NCBI RefSeq assembly: GCF_019802125.1
Contig: NZ_JAHVHT010000006.1
Span: 124,001-188,000 of the forward strand
Source: Tateyamaria omphalii
Lineage (GTDB): Bacteria; Pseudomonadota; Alphaproteobacteria; Rhodobacterales; Rhodobacteraceae
Reading direction: 5' to 3'
Length of the DNA: 64,000 nt
A program made the position numbers and the translations under genes. Below, in pieces: positions 51,027-60,200 of the stretch; position 1 is the stretch's first letter, and each line of letters opens with the position of its first letter. The notes under the pieces are model-generated. The model saw only the letters and a list, made by a program, of their open reading frames with translations. It had not been told where the DNA came from and searched no databases.

Positions 51027-52046
51027 TTACTGGCAAACCGCCAGCGAGGAACCCGCGCAGAGCGCGTCTTTTTCGATCCAACCCGCGTCCAGAACAACGT
51101 CCAGATTGTCTGCTGTCACCGGAACCGGCTCCAGGAAGATCGAGGTCATGGTGGTGCCACCGGGCGATGTCCAGTCGGCTGCGCCATCCACGTCTTCGCC
51201 CTTGGCCAGCGACACGGCGATCTCGCCTGCGGCTTTGCCCAATGCGCGTGCGTCTTTCCAGACGGACACGGTCTGCGTGCCGGTTGCAACGCGGTTCAGA
51301 GCGGCGTGGTCACCGTCCTGGCCGGACACCGGAATGCCTTCCATGCCTTGCGCAGTCAGGGCCGCCACAACGCCACCGGCGGTGCCGTCGTTCGACGCCA
51401 CAACCGCGTCCACGTTGTTGTCGGCTGCGGTCAGGATCTGCTCCATGTTGCGCTGCGCGTTCGCGGGCACCCAGCCATCGGTGTAGGCTTCGCCGACGAT
51501 GGTGATGTCACCTGCGTCGATGGCCGCTTGCAGCACCTCTTGCTGACCGCCACGCAGGAAGTCCGCGTTCGGGTCGGTGGGCGAGCCCTTGATCATCACA
51601 TAGTTGCCCTTGGGCATCGCTTCGAGCACGGCGCGGGCCTGCATCCGGCCAACCTCGACGTTGTCGAAGGTCAGGTAGAACGCGCGGTTGTCTTCGATCA
51701 GGCGGTCATAGGCGACGACAGGAATGTCTTCGTCTGCCGCGGCCTGCACAGCCGGACCAACGGCGGATGCGTCTTGCGCCAGAATGATCAGCGCGTTTGC
51801 GCCTTGAGCAATCAGACTTTCAACATCGGACAGCTGCTTGGCCGACGACGATTGCGCGTCAGCTGAAATGTAGGTTGCGCCAGCGGCTTCAAGAGCTGCC
51901 TTGATCGCGGCTTCGTCGGTTTTCCAGCGCTCTTCCTGGAAGTTCGACCAGCTCACACCCACGGTCACCGCGTGACCGTCGGCCAGAACCGGCGAAGTAA
52001 GCATGGTGGCAGCCGCAAGGGCGCCCAAAAGCGTGCGTCGTTTCAT
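51027..52046 (-). CDS. xylF: Xylose-type ABC transporter substrate-binding protein
   Basis: A 339-residue periplasmic binding protein with a signal peptide (cleavage after PVLA). VGVSWSNFQEERWKTDE, YDRLIEDNRAFYLTFDN and SGQDGDHAALNRVATG-type segments match XylF. It heads xylFHG-glk on the minus strand and is divergent from xylR. Three Cys remain near the C terminus (CAGSSLAVCQ), two of which could form a disulfide. Confidence 0.93.
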   Translation of the reverse strand: MKRRTLLGALAAATMLTSPVLADGHAVTVGVSWSNFQEERWKTDEAAIKAALEAAGATYISADAQSSSAKQLSDVESLIAQGANALIILAQDASAVGPAVQAAADEDIPVVAYDRLIEDNRAFYLTFDNVEVGRMQARAVLEAMPKGNYVMIKGSPTDPNADFLRGGQQEVLQAAIDAGDITIVGEAYTDGWVPANAQRNMEQILTAADNNVDAVVASNDGTAGGVVAALTAQGMEGIPVSGQDGDHAALNRVATGTQTVSVWKDARALGKAAGEIAVSLAKGEDVDGAADWTSPGGTTMTSIFLEPVPVTADNLDVVLDAGWIEKDALCAGSSLAVCQ

Positions 52047-52111
52047 AGGTGTCCTCCCAAAGACATGCCCGCCGTCGTACCTTTTGCAGCGGGTGTCCCA
52101 TTGTTAGCGAC

Positions 52112-52133
52112 TTAAATTCGAAAAGCAAATTAA
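52112..52133. promoter_or_regulatory. Candidate XylR site, xylF-xylR region
   Basis: TTAA-N14-TTAA with AT-rich half-sites (TTAAATT and AAATTAA) in the 175-bp divergent gap. The same spacing recurs upstream of xylB (59287-59308). AT-rich half-sites of this shape are usual for ROK regulators. Confidence 0.45.
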
Positions 52134-52221
52134 ATTGGACAGCTTTCGCAAAAACCGGCATCATCTAACGTGAAGGTCGCGCGCTCCGGCACGCGGCGGG
52201 AGGAAAAAAGAGAATAATTTC

Positions 52222-53424
52222 ATGGCATTCGGTCACCAGAAGGTCGAAAGCAGGCGGCTGCTTCTGCGCGAGATTTCGCAGCGCGGACCCGTGCCGCGCA
52301 TCGATCTGGCAGAGCATACAGGGATCAGTCGCGCAACCGTGACCTCGGTCACAGCCGACCTTTTGCGCGGCGGATTGATCGAAGAAGTGCCCCGCGAATC
52401 ACGTGCCGACGAATCAGCACGGGGCCGTCCCCGCGTCGATCTCAAGATCGCAGGCGCCGCGCACCTAATCGCCGGGCTGAAGGTCTCGAATGATGCGATG
52501 TCGCTCGTTCTGCTGGATTTCGACGGGGTCGATGTCGCGCATCACGAATGTGATATTCCAACCGGTCGGTTGCCACCTGACATACTTGCGCAACATATAC
52601 AGTCCGGGCTGACGGACCTCGCGCAAAAGGCCGGACGGACGCTGCGGGACATCTCGGCCGTGGGCGTTGGACTGGCCGGCGTCGTGGACGCGCAGCATGG
52701 CCTCGTCTACTGGTCACCTTCGCTGAATGCACGCAACGTGCCGTTCGGCGACGTTCTGCAAGACCACCTGGGCATTGCGGTCTACCTCGACAACGATGCC
52801 AACCTTGTGGCCATGGCTGAGATGACCTTCGGCCTGGGCAAGGCTCATTCCGACTTCATTGTGATTACCATCGAAAGCGGCGTCGGCATGGGCATGGTGC
52901 TGGGCGGCCAACTTTACCGCGGCACGCGCGGTTGCGGGGCAGAGTTCGGTCACACCAAGGTACATCTCGATGGCGCGCTGTGCCGCTGCGGACAGCGTGG
53001 CTGTCTGGAAGCCTACATCGCTGACTACGCGCTGGTGCGCGAAGCCTCCAGCGTCGGCGGCATGAGCCTGACCACGCCCACCAGTCAGGCGGTTGCCACT
53101 GTGCTGACAGCCGCCAAAAGCGGTGACCCGACAGCGCGCAAGGTGGTCGACCGGGCCAGCAAGATGTTTGCGATGGGGCTGGCCAACCTTGTGAACATTT
53201 TCGACCCCGAACTGGTGATCCTCGCGGGCGAGCAGATGCAGTTCGACCATCTCTATGCCGACACGGTGATTGAGGAGATGCGCAAGAGCATCGTGGAAAT
53301 CGACAAACCCGCACCGGATGTGGTGGTACACAAGTGGGACAACCTGATGTGGGCGCGCGGGGCGGCTGCCTATGCGCTTGAATTCGTGCAGGACACGGCG
53401 GTCGAGGCGCTGGAAGATGCCTGA
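52222..53424 (+). CDS. xylR: ROK family xylose repressor
   Basis: A 400-residue ROK regulator: winged helix at ~10-55 (RIDLAEHTGISRATVTSVTADLLRGGLI) and a kinase-like sugar domain. The Zn cluster CRCGQRGCLE near 254-263 is complete, unlike in FrcR of this window. Its position between xylFHG and xylAB suggests xylose control. GGGAGGA is 17 nt from the ATG, rather far; AAGAGA is nearer. The next gene overlaps its end by eight bases. Confidence 0.9.
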   Translation: MAFGHQKVESRRLLLREISQRGPVPRIDLAEHTGISRATVTSVTADLLRGGLIEEVPRESRADESARGRPRVDLKIAGAAHLIAGLKVSNDAMSLVLLDFDGVDVAHHECDIPTGRLPPDILAQHIQSGLTDLAQKAGRTLRDISAVGVGLAGVVDAQHGLVYWSPSLNARNVPFGDVLQDHLGIAVYLDNDANLVAMAEMTFGLGKAHSDFIVITIESGVGMGMVLGGQLYRGTRGCGAEFGHTKVHLDGALCRCGQRGCLEAYIADYALVREASSVGGMSLTTPTSQAVATVLTAAKSGDPTARKVVDRASKMFAMGLANLVNIFDPELVILAGEQMQFDHLYADTVIEEMRKSIVEIDKPAPDVVVHKWDNLMWARGAAAYALEFVQDTAVEALEDA

Positions 53425-54946
53425 ATTCAAAAGATTTTTTAAAAAATCTGATGTAGGGCGGGGCCTCGTCGCTGCGTTCCTCGGCCTGGCGCACCCAGCC
53501 TTTGCCGCCGATCCCAAATTCGTTCCGGTGGACGTGCCAATGCATATCTATGACGGCGGATGGGAGCATTTCGTGGGCGGCGGATTGGCGGTTCTGGACT
53601 GCAACGGTGACGCGCGTCCTGATCTTGTGGCTGCCGGGGGCAGCAATGCGCCGCTTGTGTTGCGCAATGTCTCGGAAGGCGCTGTCGCCTTTGAACATGT
53701 GACCGCGTCCGGCGTCGACATGATCGGTACGACGGGTGCCTATCCGTTGGACATCGACAATGACGGGCTGCTGGATCTGGTCGTGATGCGCGTGGGTTCG
53801 GACGCGATCCTGCGCGGGCGGGGCGACTGCACCTTCGAGCCGATGCCGTTTCAGTTCGAGGACAAGTGGACCACCGCCTTCTCCGCGACATGGGAGGAAG
53901 GGCAGACTGCGCCGACCCTCGCCTTTGGTCACTATGTCGATCGTAGCGATCCTGATGGGCCGTTCGAAGCCTGTGATATCAACCACTTATGGCGGCCTGA
54001 CGGAGCCACTTATGCGGTGACGGAGCTTGCGCCCGGCTATTGTGCGCTGTCGATGTTGTTCACCGATTGGGCGCGGGTGGGGCGTGCTGATCTGCGGGTG
54101 TCGAACGACCGGCACTATTATGTGCGCGAGGGTGAGGAGCAGATGTGGGCGATGGAACCCAGCCCGCGACTTTATACCGAGGAAGACGGTTGGGCGCGGC
54201 ATAAGCTGTGGGGCATGGGGATTGCCACCCGCGATCTGGATCGGGACGGGCGGGACGAGGTCTATCTGTCCTCGATGGGCGACCAGCGGCTGATGCGGCA
54301 GGTGGGCGATGGACCGGCATTTCAGGATGTGCCGTTCGAGATTGGGAGCGCGGCGCACCGGCCCTATACGGGCGCGGATGGGCGGCCTTCGACCGGCTGG
54401 CACATTGCCTTTGGAGACGTGAACAATGACGGGCGCGACGATGCCTTCATTGCGAAGGGCAATGTGCAGCAGATGCCGGGGTTGGCGATGGAGGACCCGA
54501 ATAACCTGTTGATTGCGCAGGAGAATGGGACGTTCGCGGAGGCCGGAGACGTGGCAGGCGTGGCCTCGATGCACCGGGGGCGCGGGGCGGCTTTGGTGGA
54601 TTTCAACGGTGATGGGTTGCTGGATCTGGCGGTGGTCAACAGGCGGGCGCCGCTGGAGATCTGGCAGAACATGAGCGCGGGTACTGGCAGCTGGTTGAGC
54701 GTGGCGGTGACGCAGGACGGGGGCAACACGCAGGCCGTTGGCGCGTGGATCGAGGTGGATGATGGGGCGGCTGTGCAGGCCCGCGAGATCACGGTTGGCG
54801 GGGGCCATGCCGGCGGTGTCTCGGGGCCGCAGCATTTTGGGTTGGGCAATGCCGAGACTGTTCGGCTGCGGGTGCGCTGGCCGCATGGTGAGTGGTCCGA
54901 GTGGGAAGAGACCGGGGTGAACCGGGGGGTGACGCTTCGGCGCTGA
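53417..54946 (+). CDS. Secreted CRTAC1/FG-GAP repeat protein (ASPIC/UnbV-like)
   Basis: A 509-residue exported protein. A signal peptide (basic FKRFFKK start, hydrophobic core, cleavage near FAA-D) is followed by several FG-GAP/VCBS-type calcium-binding repeats with DxDxDG-like loops (LDCNGDARPD, LDIDNDGLLD, RDLDRDGRDE, GDVNNDGRDD, VDFNGDGLLD), forming a beta-propeller. An ASPIC/UnbV-like C-terminal part follows (WLSVAVTQDGGNTQAVGAWI; RWPHGEWSEW). The start ATG overlaps xylR, so it is co-transcribed with the regulator. Function is unknown; the neighbouring di-heme peroxidase is convergent to it. Confidence 0.85.
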   Translation: MPEFKRFFKKSDVGRGLVAAFLGLAHPAFAADPKFVPVDVPMHIYDGGWEHFVGGGLAVLDCNGDARPDLVAAGGSNAPLVLRNVSEGAVAFEHVTASGVDMIGTTGAYPLDIDNDGLLDLVVMRVGSDAILRGRGDCTFEPMPFQFEDKWTTAFSATWEEGQTAPTLAFGHYVDRSDPDGPFEACDINHLWRPDGATYAVTELAPGYCALSMLFTDWARVGRADLRVSNDRHYYVREGEEQMWAMEPSPRLYTEEDGWARHKLWGMGIATRDLDRDGRDEVYLSSMGDQRLMRQVGDGPAFQDVPFEIGSAAHRPYTGADGRPSTGWHIAFGDVNNDGRDDAFIAKGNVQQMPGLAMEDPNNLLIAQENGTFAEAGDVAGVASMHRGRGAALVDFNGDGLLDLAVVNRRAPLEIWQNMSAGTGSWLSVAVTQDGGNTQAVGAWIEVDDGAAVQAREITVGGGHAGGVSGPQHFGLGNAETVRLRVRWPHGEWSEWEETGVNRGVTLRR

Positions 54947-54971
54947 AAGGCGTGATTCGGGTGTCTCTTTT

Positions 54972-55164
54972 ACCTTGTTTTCATGGAGATTGACGCCAAA
55001 ATGAGGGTGTCACCCCCCGTGCACCATCCGTACACCCCCTGTGCACCCCCATCGGGCGGTGGCGGGTTGGTTAACGCAACGTGCGGTGATCCGAAGGACG
55101 CTGCGCGACGACATGGTTTGGGGGGCTCTGCCCCCGCCGCTGTGCGGCTCCCCCGTCGTATTTT
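54972..55164 (+). repeat. 193-bp dispersed 3'-UTR repeat, copy 2
   Basis: It begins 25 nt after the stop of the CRTAC1 gene, in the same direction. The core is 54972-55119; hairpin GGGGGC-TCT-GCCCCC is at 55121-55135, hairpin GCCGC-TGT-GCGGC at 55136-55148, then TCCCCCGTCG and ATTTT. Three 11-bp units are at 55019-55051. Compared with copy 1 the second hairpin differs on both arms but still pairs. It fills most of the 267-bp convergent gap; no gene is supported here. Confidence 0.85.
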
Positions 55165-55213
55165 CAGTCAGAAGAAGAGAGTATCCGTTGGCTTTGCTGC
55201 GGCTCGCAGGGCG

Positions 55214-56518
55214 CTATTGATCCACTGGCAAGCCGCTGGGCACAGCGGGTGGCACGCCCAACGCACCCCGGATGCTTTGCGGGTCCGTGAGGGCATTGAG
55301 GAAGGCGAGGAGATCGTAGACCTCGGCATCACTAAGCGCGATCGGGGCGAGGTCGTTGGCGGCGGCGATGGCGTCCATCTCGGCCGCATCTGTCAGCACA
55401 CGCATGTCGTCGGCGTCAAAGCCCGGCATGACGGCCTGGGTGATGTCGTAGGTGCGCAGGCTCGCCACCGGATCGAGGTGGTGGCGGACCACACCTTCCA
55501 GCGTCGCGTAGGCACCGCTGTGGCCATAGGGAGCGGTCTGCGCCACGTTACGCAAGGGCGGTGTGCGGAAGGCGTAGGCATCGTCAGGATCGCCTGTCAC
55601 CCGCATCCGGCCCGTGTCCTGCGCATGGCTTTCGAACCGCGCGGCCTTGCCCGGTCCGATCTGGGGCATGGCGATGGCGTGGAAGGCGTGATCTGTCTGG
55701 AAACGCCCCGAATGGCAGGTGGCGCATTGCGCCTTGCCGTGGAACAGGTCCATCCCGCGCATGGCGGCGGGCTCCATTTCGGTCCCATTGCGCAGATAGA
55801 GGTCGAAGGGGCTGGCCACGCCGCGCCATTCGAAGTCGAGGAATGTGGCGAGCGCATCGGAGATATGGGTGAAGTGGATCGGCTCGGAGCCGATGATGTC
55901 GTCGAACCGCGCGCGGTATTCCGGGATCGCCTCGATCCGTTGTGACAGCCGGTCCCACGCTCCATCGGGTCCGGTGATCAGGCCCTGACGGACCGCCTGG
56001 CTGATCTCGTTTTCGCTGTAGTGTCCGGCCATCTCATCCGCCGACAGAACCGGGAACATGGACTGCGCCGAAAGGGCGGAGGCGAAGCCCATTTCCATCT
56101 CGGACCCCAGTGGCGTGCGGATACCAGAGGGGCGGGTCGCGTCCTCTTCCAGCCGACCATCATGGAAGAACACGGTGAATTCCGTGGCCCCGAGGTTGAA
56201 GAGCGGCGGCGCGTTGCGGGGGATGCGCTGTTCGGGCAAGTTTTCGGGATCGGCCATGCGATCCGGGCCAAGGCCCGTGGCCCCATCTCCCAGACCCAGC
56301 GACACACCGTCGCCGGTGGCGAATTTCGGGTGGTGGCAGGTGGCGCAGCTGACCGTTTTGGACCCGGACAGGATCGGGTCGTAGAACAGGAGCCGCCCCA
56401 GCTCGACTTGGGCACTGTCGACCGCGGGAAACACCGGCTCTTCGAACGGCAGATCGGCGGCCCAGAGCGGGGCCGCCATCAGGGCAAAGGCAACAGCCTT
56501 AGACGAAACGCGAGACAT
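55214..56518 (-). CDS. Di-heme cytochrome c peroxidase family protein (MauG/CCP-like)
   Basis: A 434-residue periplasmic protein with a signal peptide (to about WAA, residue 21) and two haem c sites, C58-A-T-C61-H62 and C265-A-T-C268-H269. [15 protein letters not shown] before the first haem and [18 protein letters not shown] near 330 are conserved in bacterial CCP/MauG. It would reduce peroxide or oxidise a partner. The ATG at 56518 lies inside the end of xylA (20-nt overlap), so it is co-transcribed with xylBA although its role in xylose use is not obvious. Confidence 0.9.
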   Translation of the reverse strand: MSRVSSKAVAFALMAAPLWAADLPFEEPVFPAVDSAQVELGRLLFYDPILSGSKTVSCATCHHPKFATGDGVSLGLGDGATGLGPDRMADPENLPEQRIPRNAPPLFNLGATEFTVFFHDGRLEEDATRPSGIRTPLGSEMEMGFASALSAQSMFPVLSADEMAGHYSENEISQAVRQGLITGPDGAWDRLSQRIEAIPEYRARFDDIIGSEPIHFTHISDALATFLDFEWRGVASPFDLYLRNGTEMEPAAMRGMDLFHGKAQCATCHSGRFQTDHAFHAIAMPQIGPGKAARFESHAQDTGRMRVTGDPDDAYAFRTPPLRNVAQTAPYGHSGAYATLEGVVRHHLDPVASLRTYDITQAVMPGFDADDMRVLTDAAEMDAIAAANDLAPIALSDAEVYDLLAFLNALTDPQSIRGALGVPPAVPSGLPVDQ

Positions 56519-57806
56519 AGTTCTCCAGAATCTCCTGCCGACCCGAATGGGGTTGTGGCTCGATGCCTTCGGCGATGACCCGGTCCGAAATCGACGCCAG
56601 ATCGCTGCCGAGCATGGCCTGCGCTTCGGCAGTCTCCCACCCGGCATAGCGCGTCTTCAAAGCGTCTTCCAAACCGTCATCCTCGATCATTGCCGCCGCA
56701 GCTTTGAGGCCCCGCGCGCAGATGTCCATCGCGCCGACATGGGCGGCAATCAAATCCTCGGCATCCAGGGACTGGCGCCGCAGCTTGGCGTCGAAATTAG
56801 TGCCACCAAGGCCCAGACCACCGGCCTTGAGGATATGGTAGTAGACCAGCGCCACCTCGGGCACGTTGTTCGGGAACTGGTCGGTGTCCCAGCCCGACTG
56901 ATAGTCGTTGCGGTTCATGTCGATCGACCCCAGCAAGCCGTCAGCGGCCGCCACCGCAATCTCATGCTCGAATGAATGCCCGGCGAGGATGGCGTGGCCC
57001 TGTTCGAGGTTCAGCTTCACCTCGTCCTCCAGCCCGTATTTACGCAGGAAGCCGATGCAGGTGGCGGCGTCAAAGTCGTACTGATGCTTCGACGGCTCCT
57101 GCGGCTTGGGTTCGACCAGGATCTGCCCCTTGAACCCGATCTTGTGCTTGTACTCGACCACCATCGACAGGAAGCGGCCCATGTGGTCCAGCTCCTGCCC
57201 CATGTCGGTGTTGAGCAGGGTTTCGTAGCCCTCGCGCCCGCCCCAGAGGACGTAGTTTTGTCCGCCCAGCTTGAGGGTCGCGTCCATGCACCCCTTCACC
57301 GTGGCGGCAGCATAGGCGAACACATCCGGATCGGGGTTGGTTGACGCCCCCGCCATCCAGCGGCGGTGCGAGAACATGTTGGCCGTGCCCCAGAGGCAGC
57401 CCACACCCGTCTCTTCCATCTTCGGACCGAAGTAATCCGTGATCTCGTTCAGCCGGTCGAGGCTTTCGGCAAAGGTCGCGCCCTCAGGCCGGATGTCGGC
57501 ATCGTGCCAGCAGAAATAGGGCACACCAAGACGGGCAAACATCTCGAACGCCACATCGGCCTTCATCTTGGCGCGGCCCATGTCGTCCTGCGGGTGCCAG
57601 GGGCGGATGAAGGTCTGACCGCCGAAGGGATCGCCCCCTTCCCATGCAAAGGAGTGCCAGTAGGCGACGGCGAACCGCAGGTGGTCTTCCATCCGCTTGC
57701 CCATCACCATCTCATCGGGGTTGTAGTGGCGGAAGGCCATGGGGTTGGTGCTGTCCGGACCTTCGAAGGTGGCGGGCGGGACGGCGTCGAAGAATCCAGT
57801 GGTCAT
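56499..57806 (-). CDS. xylA: Xylose isomerase
   Basis: A 435-residue xylose isomerase (class II length) converting D-xylose to D-xylulose. The catalytic His/Asp are in [12 protein letters not shown] near residue 100, and metal ligands in [16 protein letters not shown] and [17 protein letters not shown]. The start overlaps the xylB stop by four bases (ATGA). Confidence 0.97.
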   Translation of the reverse strand: MTTGFFDAVPPATFEGPDSTNPMAFRHYNPDEMVMGKRMEDHLRFAVAYWHSFAWEGGDPFGGQTFIRPWHPQDDMGRAKMKADVAFEMFARLGVPYFCWHDADIRPEGATFAESLDRLNEITDYFGPKMEETGVGCLWGTANMFSHRRWMAGASTNPDPDVFAYAAATVKGCMDATLKLGGQNYVLWGGREGYETLLNTDMGQELDHMGRFLSMVVEYKHKIGFKGQILVEPKPQEPSKHQYDFDAATCIGFLRKYGLEDEVKLNLEQGHAILAGHSFEHEIAVAAADGLLGSIDMNRNDYQSGWDTDQFPNNVPEVALVYYHILKAGGLGLGGTNFDAKLRRQSLDAEDLIAAHVGAMDICARGLKAAAAMIEDDGLEDALKTRYAGWETAEAQAMLGSDLASISDRVIAEGIEPQPHSGRQEILENYVSRFV

Positions 57807-59251
57807 GGCATGGCTTTCAGTTTGGGGTAAGCGCCTGAAAAGGCAGAATAAGCGTCGTCATAGGCGGACACGAGGTCGGCCTGCGGCTCGATCACATCGG
57901 CGATGGGCGGTTTGGTCATGACGGTGGCGGGGTCTGCGCCCGTGTCGCCGCACATGGCGATCCGCGCAGCACCAAGGGCAGCGCCAAAGGCGCCCTCATC
58001 GGGCCGTTCCAGCGGAATGTTGAGGGCCGTGGCCAGCATCCGGGTCCAATAGTCGGACCGGCTGCCACCGCCGATGGCGAGGGCGGAGGGGAGCCGCGCA
58101 CCCGTGGCCTTCAGTGCTTCGAAGCTGTCGCGCAGGGCGAAGCTGACGCCGGTCATGACGGCATGGGCCAGGTCCGTGGGGCCGGAGGCGATGTCGAGCC
58201 CGGTGAGCCCGCCCCGCACCTGGGCATCGTTGTGCGGTGTGCGTTCGCCCGACAGGTAAGGGTAGAATTTTACTGGGCCGGGTGCGGGCAGGCTGTCGCC
58301 CAAAGCGCCCGAAAGCGCAGCAGCACTTTGCCCGGTCACCCGGCTCAACCAATTCAGGCTGTCCGTCGCGGCCAACACGACCCCCATTTGGTACCAGCGC
58401 CCCGGCACCGCGTGGCAAAACGTGTGCACGGCGCTGTCTGCATCAGGGGCATAGCTGCCGCGCCCCGCCAGCACGACGCCGGAGGTGCCGAGAGAGACAA
58501 AACCGTCCCCTTCGCCCAGCGCACCCACGCCGCAGGCAGCAACGGCATTGTCCGCGCCCCCTGCAACCACCTTGCAACCGGCAGGCAGGCCCAAATCAGC
58601 GCGGGCAGCCTGCACCTCGTCTACCACGTCCGTGCCTTCCAAAAGGTCGGGCATCTGGTCGCGTGACATGCCTCCAAGCGCCAGTAGCTCATCCGACCAG
58701 GCCCGCGCGCCGACATCCAGCCACGCGGTGCCCGCCGCATCCGACATCTCGGTCGCATAGCGGCCCGTCAGCCACCACAGCAGGTAATCCTTGGGCAGCA
58801 TCACGCGCGCCACTTGGTCAAAGACGTCCGGCTCGTTCTTGGCCACCCAGGCCAGCTTGGGCGCCGTGAAACCCGGAAATACGATGTTGCCACTGACGGC
58901 ACGCGCGACGGGGTCGGCATCCATCTGAGCCGCCTCCGCATGGCTGCGCGTGTCGTTCCACAGAATGCACGGGCGCAGCACTGCCCCCGCCGCATCCACC
59001 ATGACCGCGCCGTGCATATGGCCGGAAAAGGACAGCGCGCGCACAGCTTCATACGCCATCGGATGTTCAGCGCGCAGCGCGGAAAGTGCCGCTGTGATGC
59101 CAGTGACCCAATCGCCGGGGTCCTGCTCACTCCAGCCTGCAGCCGGGTTCGACACGTCATAGGTGGCATCGGCACTGCCGACCGCGCGCCCGTCCGCATC
59201 GACGAGCAACGCCTTCACACCCGACGTGCCCAGATCAAGTCCGAGATACAT
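57803..59251 (-). CDS. xylB: Xylulokinase
   Basis: A 482-residue FGGY kinase phosphorylating D-xylulose. The N-terminal [24 protein letters not shown] near 78 and the C-terminal [14 protein letters not shown] are FGGY signatures. The ATG at 59251 has GGGAGGA 6 nt ahead. It is the first gene of the xylBA-peroxidase operon and divergent from rpe. Confidence 0.96.
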   Translation of the reverse strand: MYLGLDLGTSGVKALLVDADGRAVGSADATYDVSNPAAGWSEQDPGDWVTGITAALSALRAEHPMAYEAVRALSFSGHMHGAVMVDAAGAVLRPCILWNDTRSHAEAAQMDADPVARAVSGNIVFPGFTAPKLAWVAKNEPDVFDQVARVMLPKDYLLWWLTGRYATEMSDAAGTAWLDVGARAWSDELLALGGMSRDQMPDLLEGTDVVDEVQAARADLGLPAGCKVVAGGADNAVAACGVGALGEGDGFVSLGTSGVVLAGRGSYAPDADSAVHTFCHAVPGRWYQMGVVLAATDSLNWLSRVTGQSAAALSGALGDSLPAPGPVKFYPYLSGERTPHNDAQVRGGLTGLDIASGPTDLAHAVMTGVSFALRDSFEALKATGARLPSALAIGGGSRSDYWTRMLATALNIPLERPDEGAFGAALGAARIAMCGDTGADPATVMTKPPIADVIEPQADLVSAYDDAYSAFSGAYPKLKAMP

Positions 59252-59286
59252 CGATATCCTCCCTAGGCCACCACCATGGTCGAACA

Positions 59287-59308
59287 TTAATTCACTTGTC
59301 AAACTTAA
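59287..59308. promoter_or_regulatory. Candidate XylR site, xylB-rpe region
   Basis: TTAA-N14-TTAA inside ATTAA...TTAAT, 36 bp before the xylB start. It has the same spacing as the site at 52112-52133. The rest of the 208-bp divergent gap shows only AGGA before rpe. Confidence 0.45.
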
Positions 59309-59459
59309 TATGATGTACGCCCCTCAGAAATATGGATGTACCGGAGTGCAACCCTTCATCTTCATTGTTCCACAAATATGCCCGCCGGAGGCACCCGCCC
59401 TTTCCGCCCGAGCAGCCAGATAGTATAGGAGCCAAACATCAGACACAGGACCGCGCCCG

Positions 59460-60149
59460 ATGCCCTTCGACCGCTCGATCAAGATCGCCCCCTCCATCCT
59501 CGCCGCCGACTTCGCGAATTTCGGCGCCGAATGTGCCGCCGTCGAAGCGCACGGCGCCGATTGGATCCATGTAGACGTCATGGACGGCCATTTCGTGCCC
59601 AACATCACCTTCGGCCCCGCCACCTGCGCGGCCATTCGTCCGCATATCAAGGGCGTCATGGACGTCCATCTGATGATCGCGCCGGTCGATCCGTACATTC
59701 AAGCCTTTGCAGATGCAGGCGCAGATGTGCTCACAGCCCATGTCGAGGCTGGCCCGCATATCCACCGCACCCTCCAAGCCATCCGCGGCGCGGGCATGAA
59801 GGCGGGTGTCGCGCTCAATCCCGGCACGCCAGCCGCGGCGGTCGAAGAACTCATGGACATGGTCGACCTCGTTTGTGTGATGACCGTGAACCCCGGCTTC
59901 GGCGGTCAGAAATTTATCGACATGACGTCAAAGATCACAGCACTGCGCGAGATGATCGGAGACCGGCCGATCCATATCGAAATCGACGGTGGTGTAGATC
60001 CCAAAACGGCACCGCTGGTGGCCAAGGCTGGCGCGGATGTACTGGTCGCGGGCTCGGCGGTGTTCAAGGGCGGCTCGGCCGACAATCCGAATCCGTACGG
60101 AGAGAACATCCGCAACATCCGGGCGGCAGCGGAAGGGGTCTGGACGTAA
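59460..60149 (+). CDS. rpe: Ribulose-phosphate 3-epimerase
   Basis: A 229-residue TIM-barrel epimerase interconverting xylulose 5-phosphate and ribulose 5-phosphate. [33 protein letters not shown] (metal ligands) and [12 protein letters not shown] are conserved. The location opposite xylB links xylulose 5-phosphate to the pentose phosphate pathway; a shared promoter region suggests xylose induction. AGGA precedes the ATG by about 9 nt. Confidence 0.96.
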   Translation: MPFDRSIKIAPSILAADFANFGAECAAVEAHGADWIHVDVMDGHFVPNITFGPATCAAIRPHIKGVMDVHLMIAPVDPYIQAFADAGADVLTAHVEAGPHIHRTLQAIRGAGMKAGVALNPGTPAAAVEELMDMVDLVCVMTVNPGFGGQKFIDMTSKITALREMIGDRPIHIEIDGGVDPKTAPLVAKAGADVLVAGSAVFKGGSADNPNPYGENIRNIRAAAEGVWT

Positions 60150-60196
60150 CCGCTTTCCGAAACGGAAAGCGGACCGGAAAACCTGTCGTTTTTCGG
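60150..60196. terminator. Bidirectional terminator, rpe / CoA ligase
   Basis: CCGCTTTCCG-AAA-CGGAAAGCGG (60150-60172, perfect 10-bp stem) starts right after the rpe stop. A second 9-bp stem with one G-U pair (60174-60196) contains T5. It lies between convergent genes and probably serves both. Confidence 0.75.
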
Positions 60197-60200
60197 AGCT

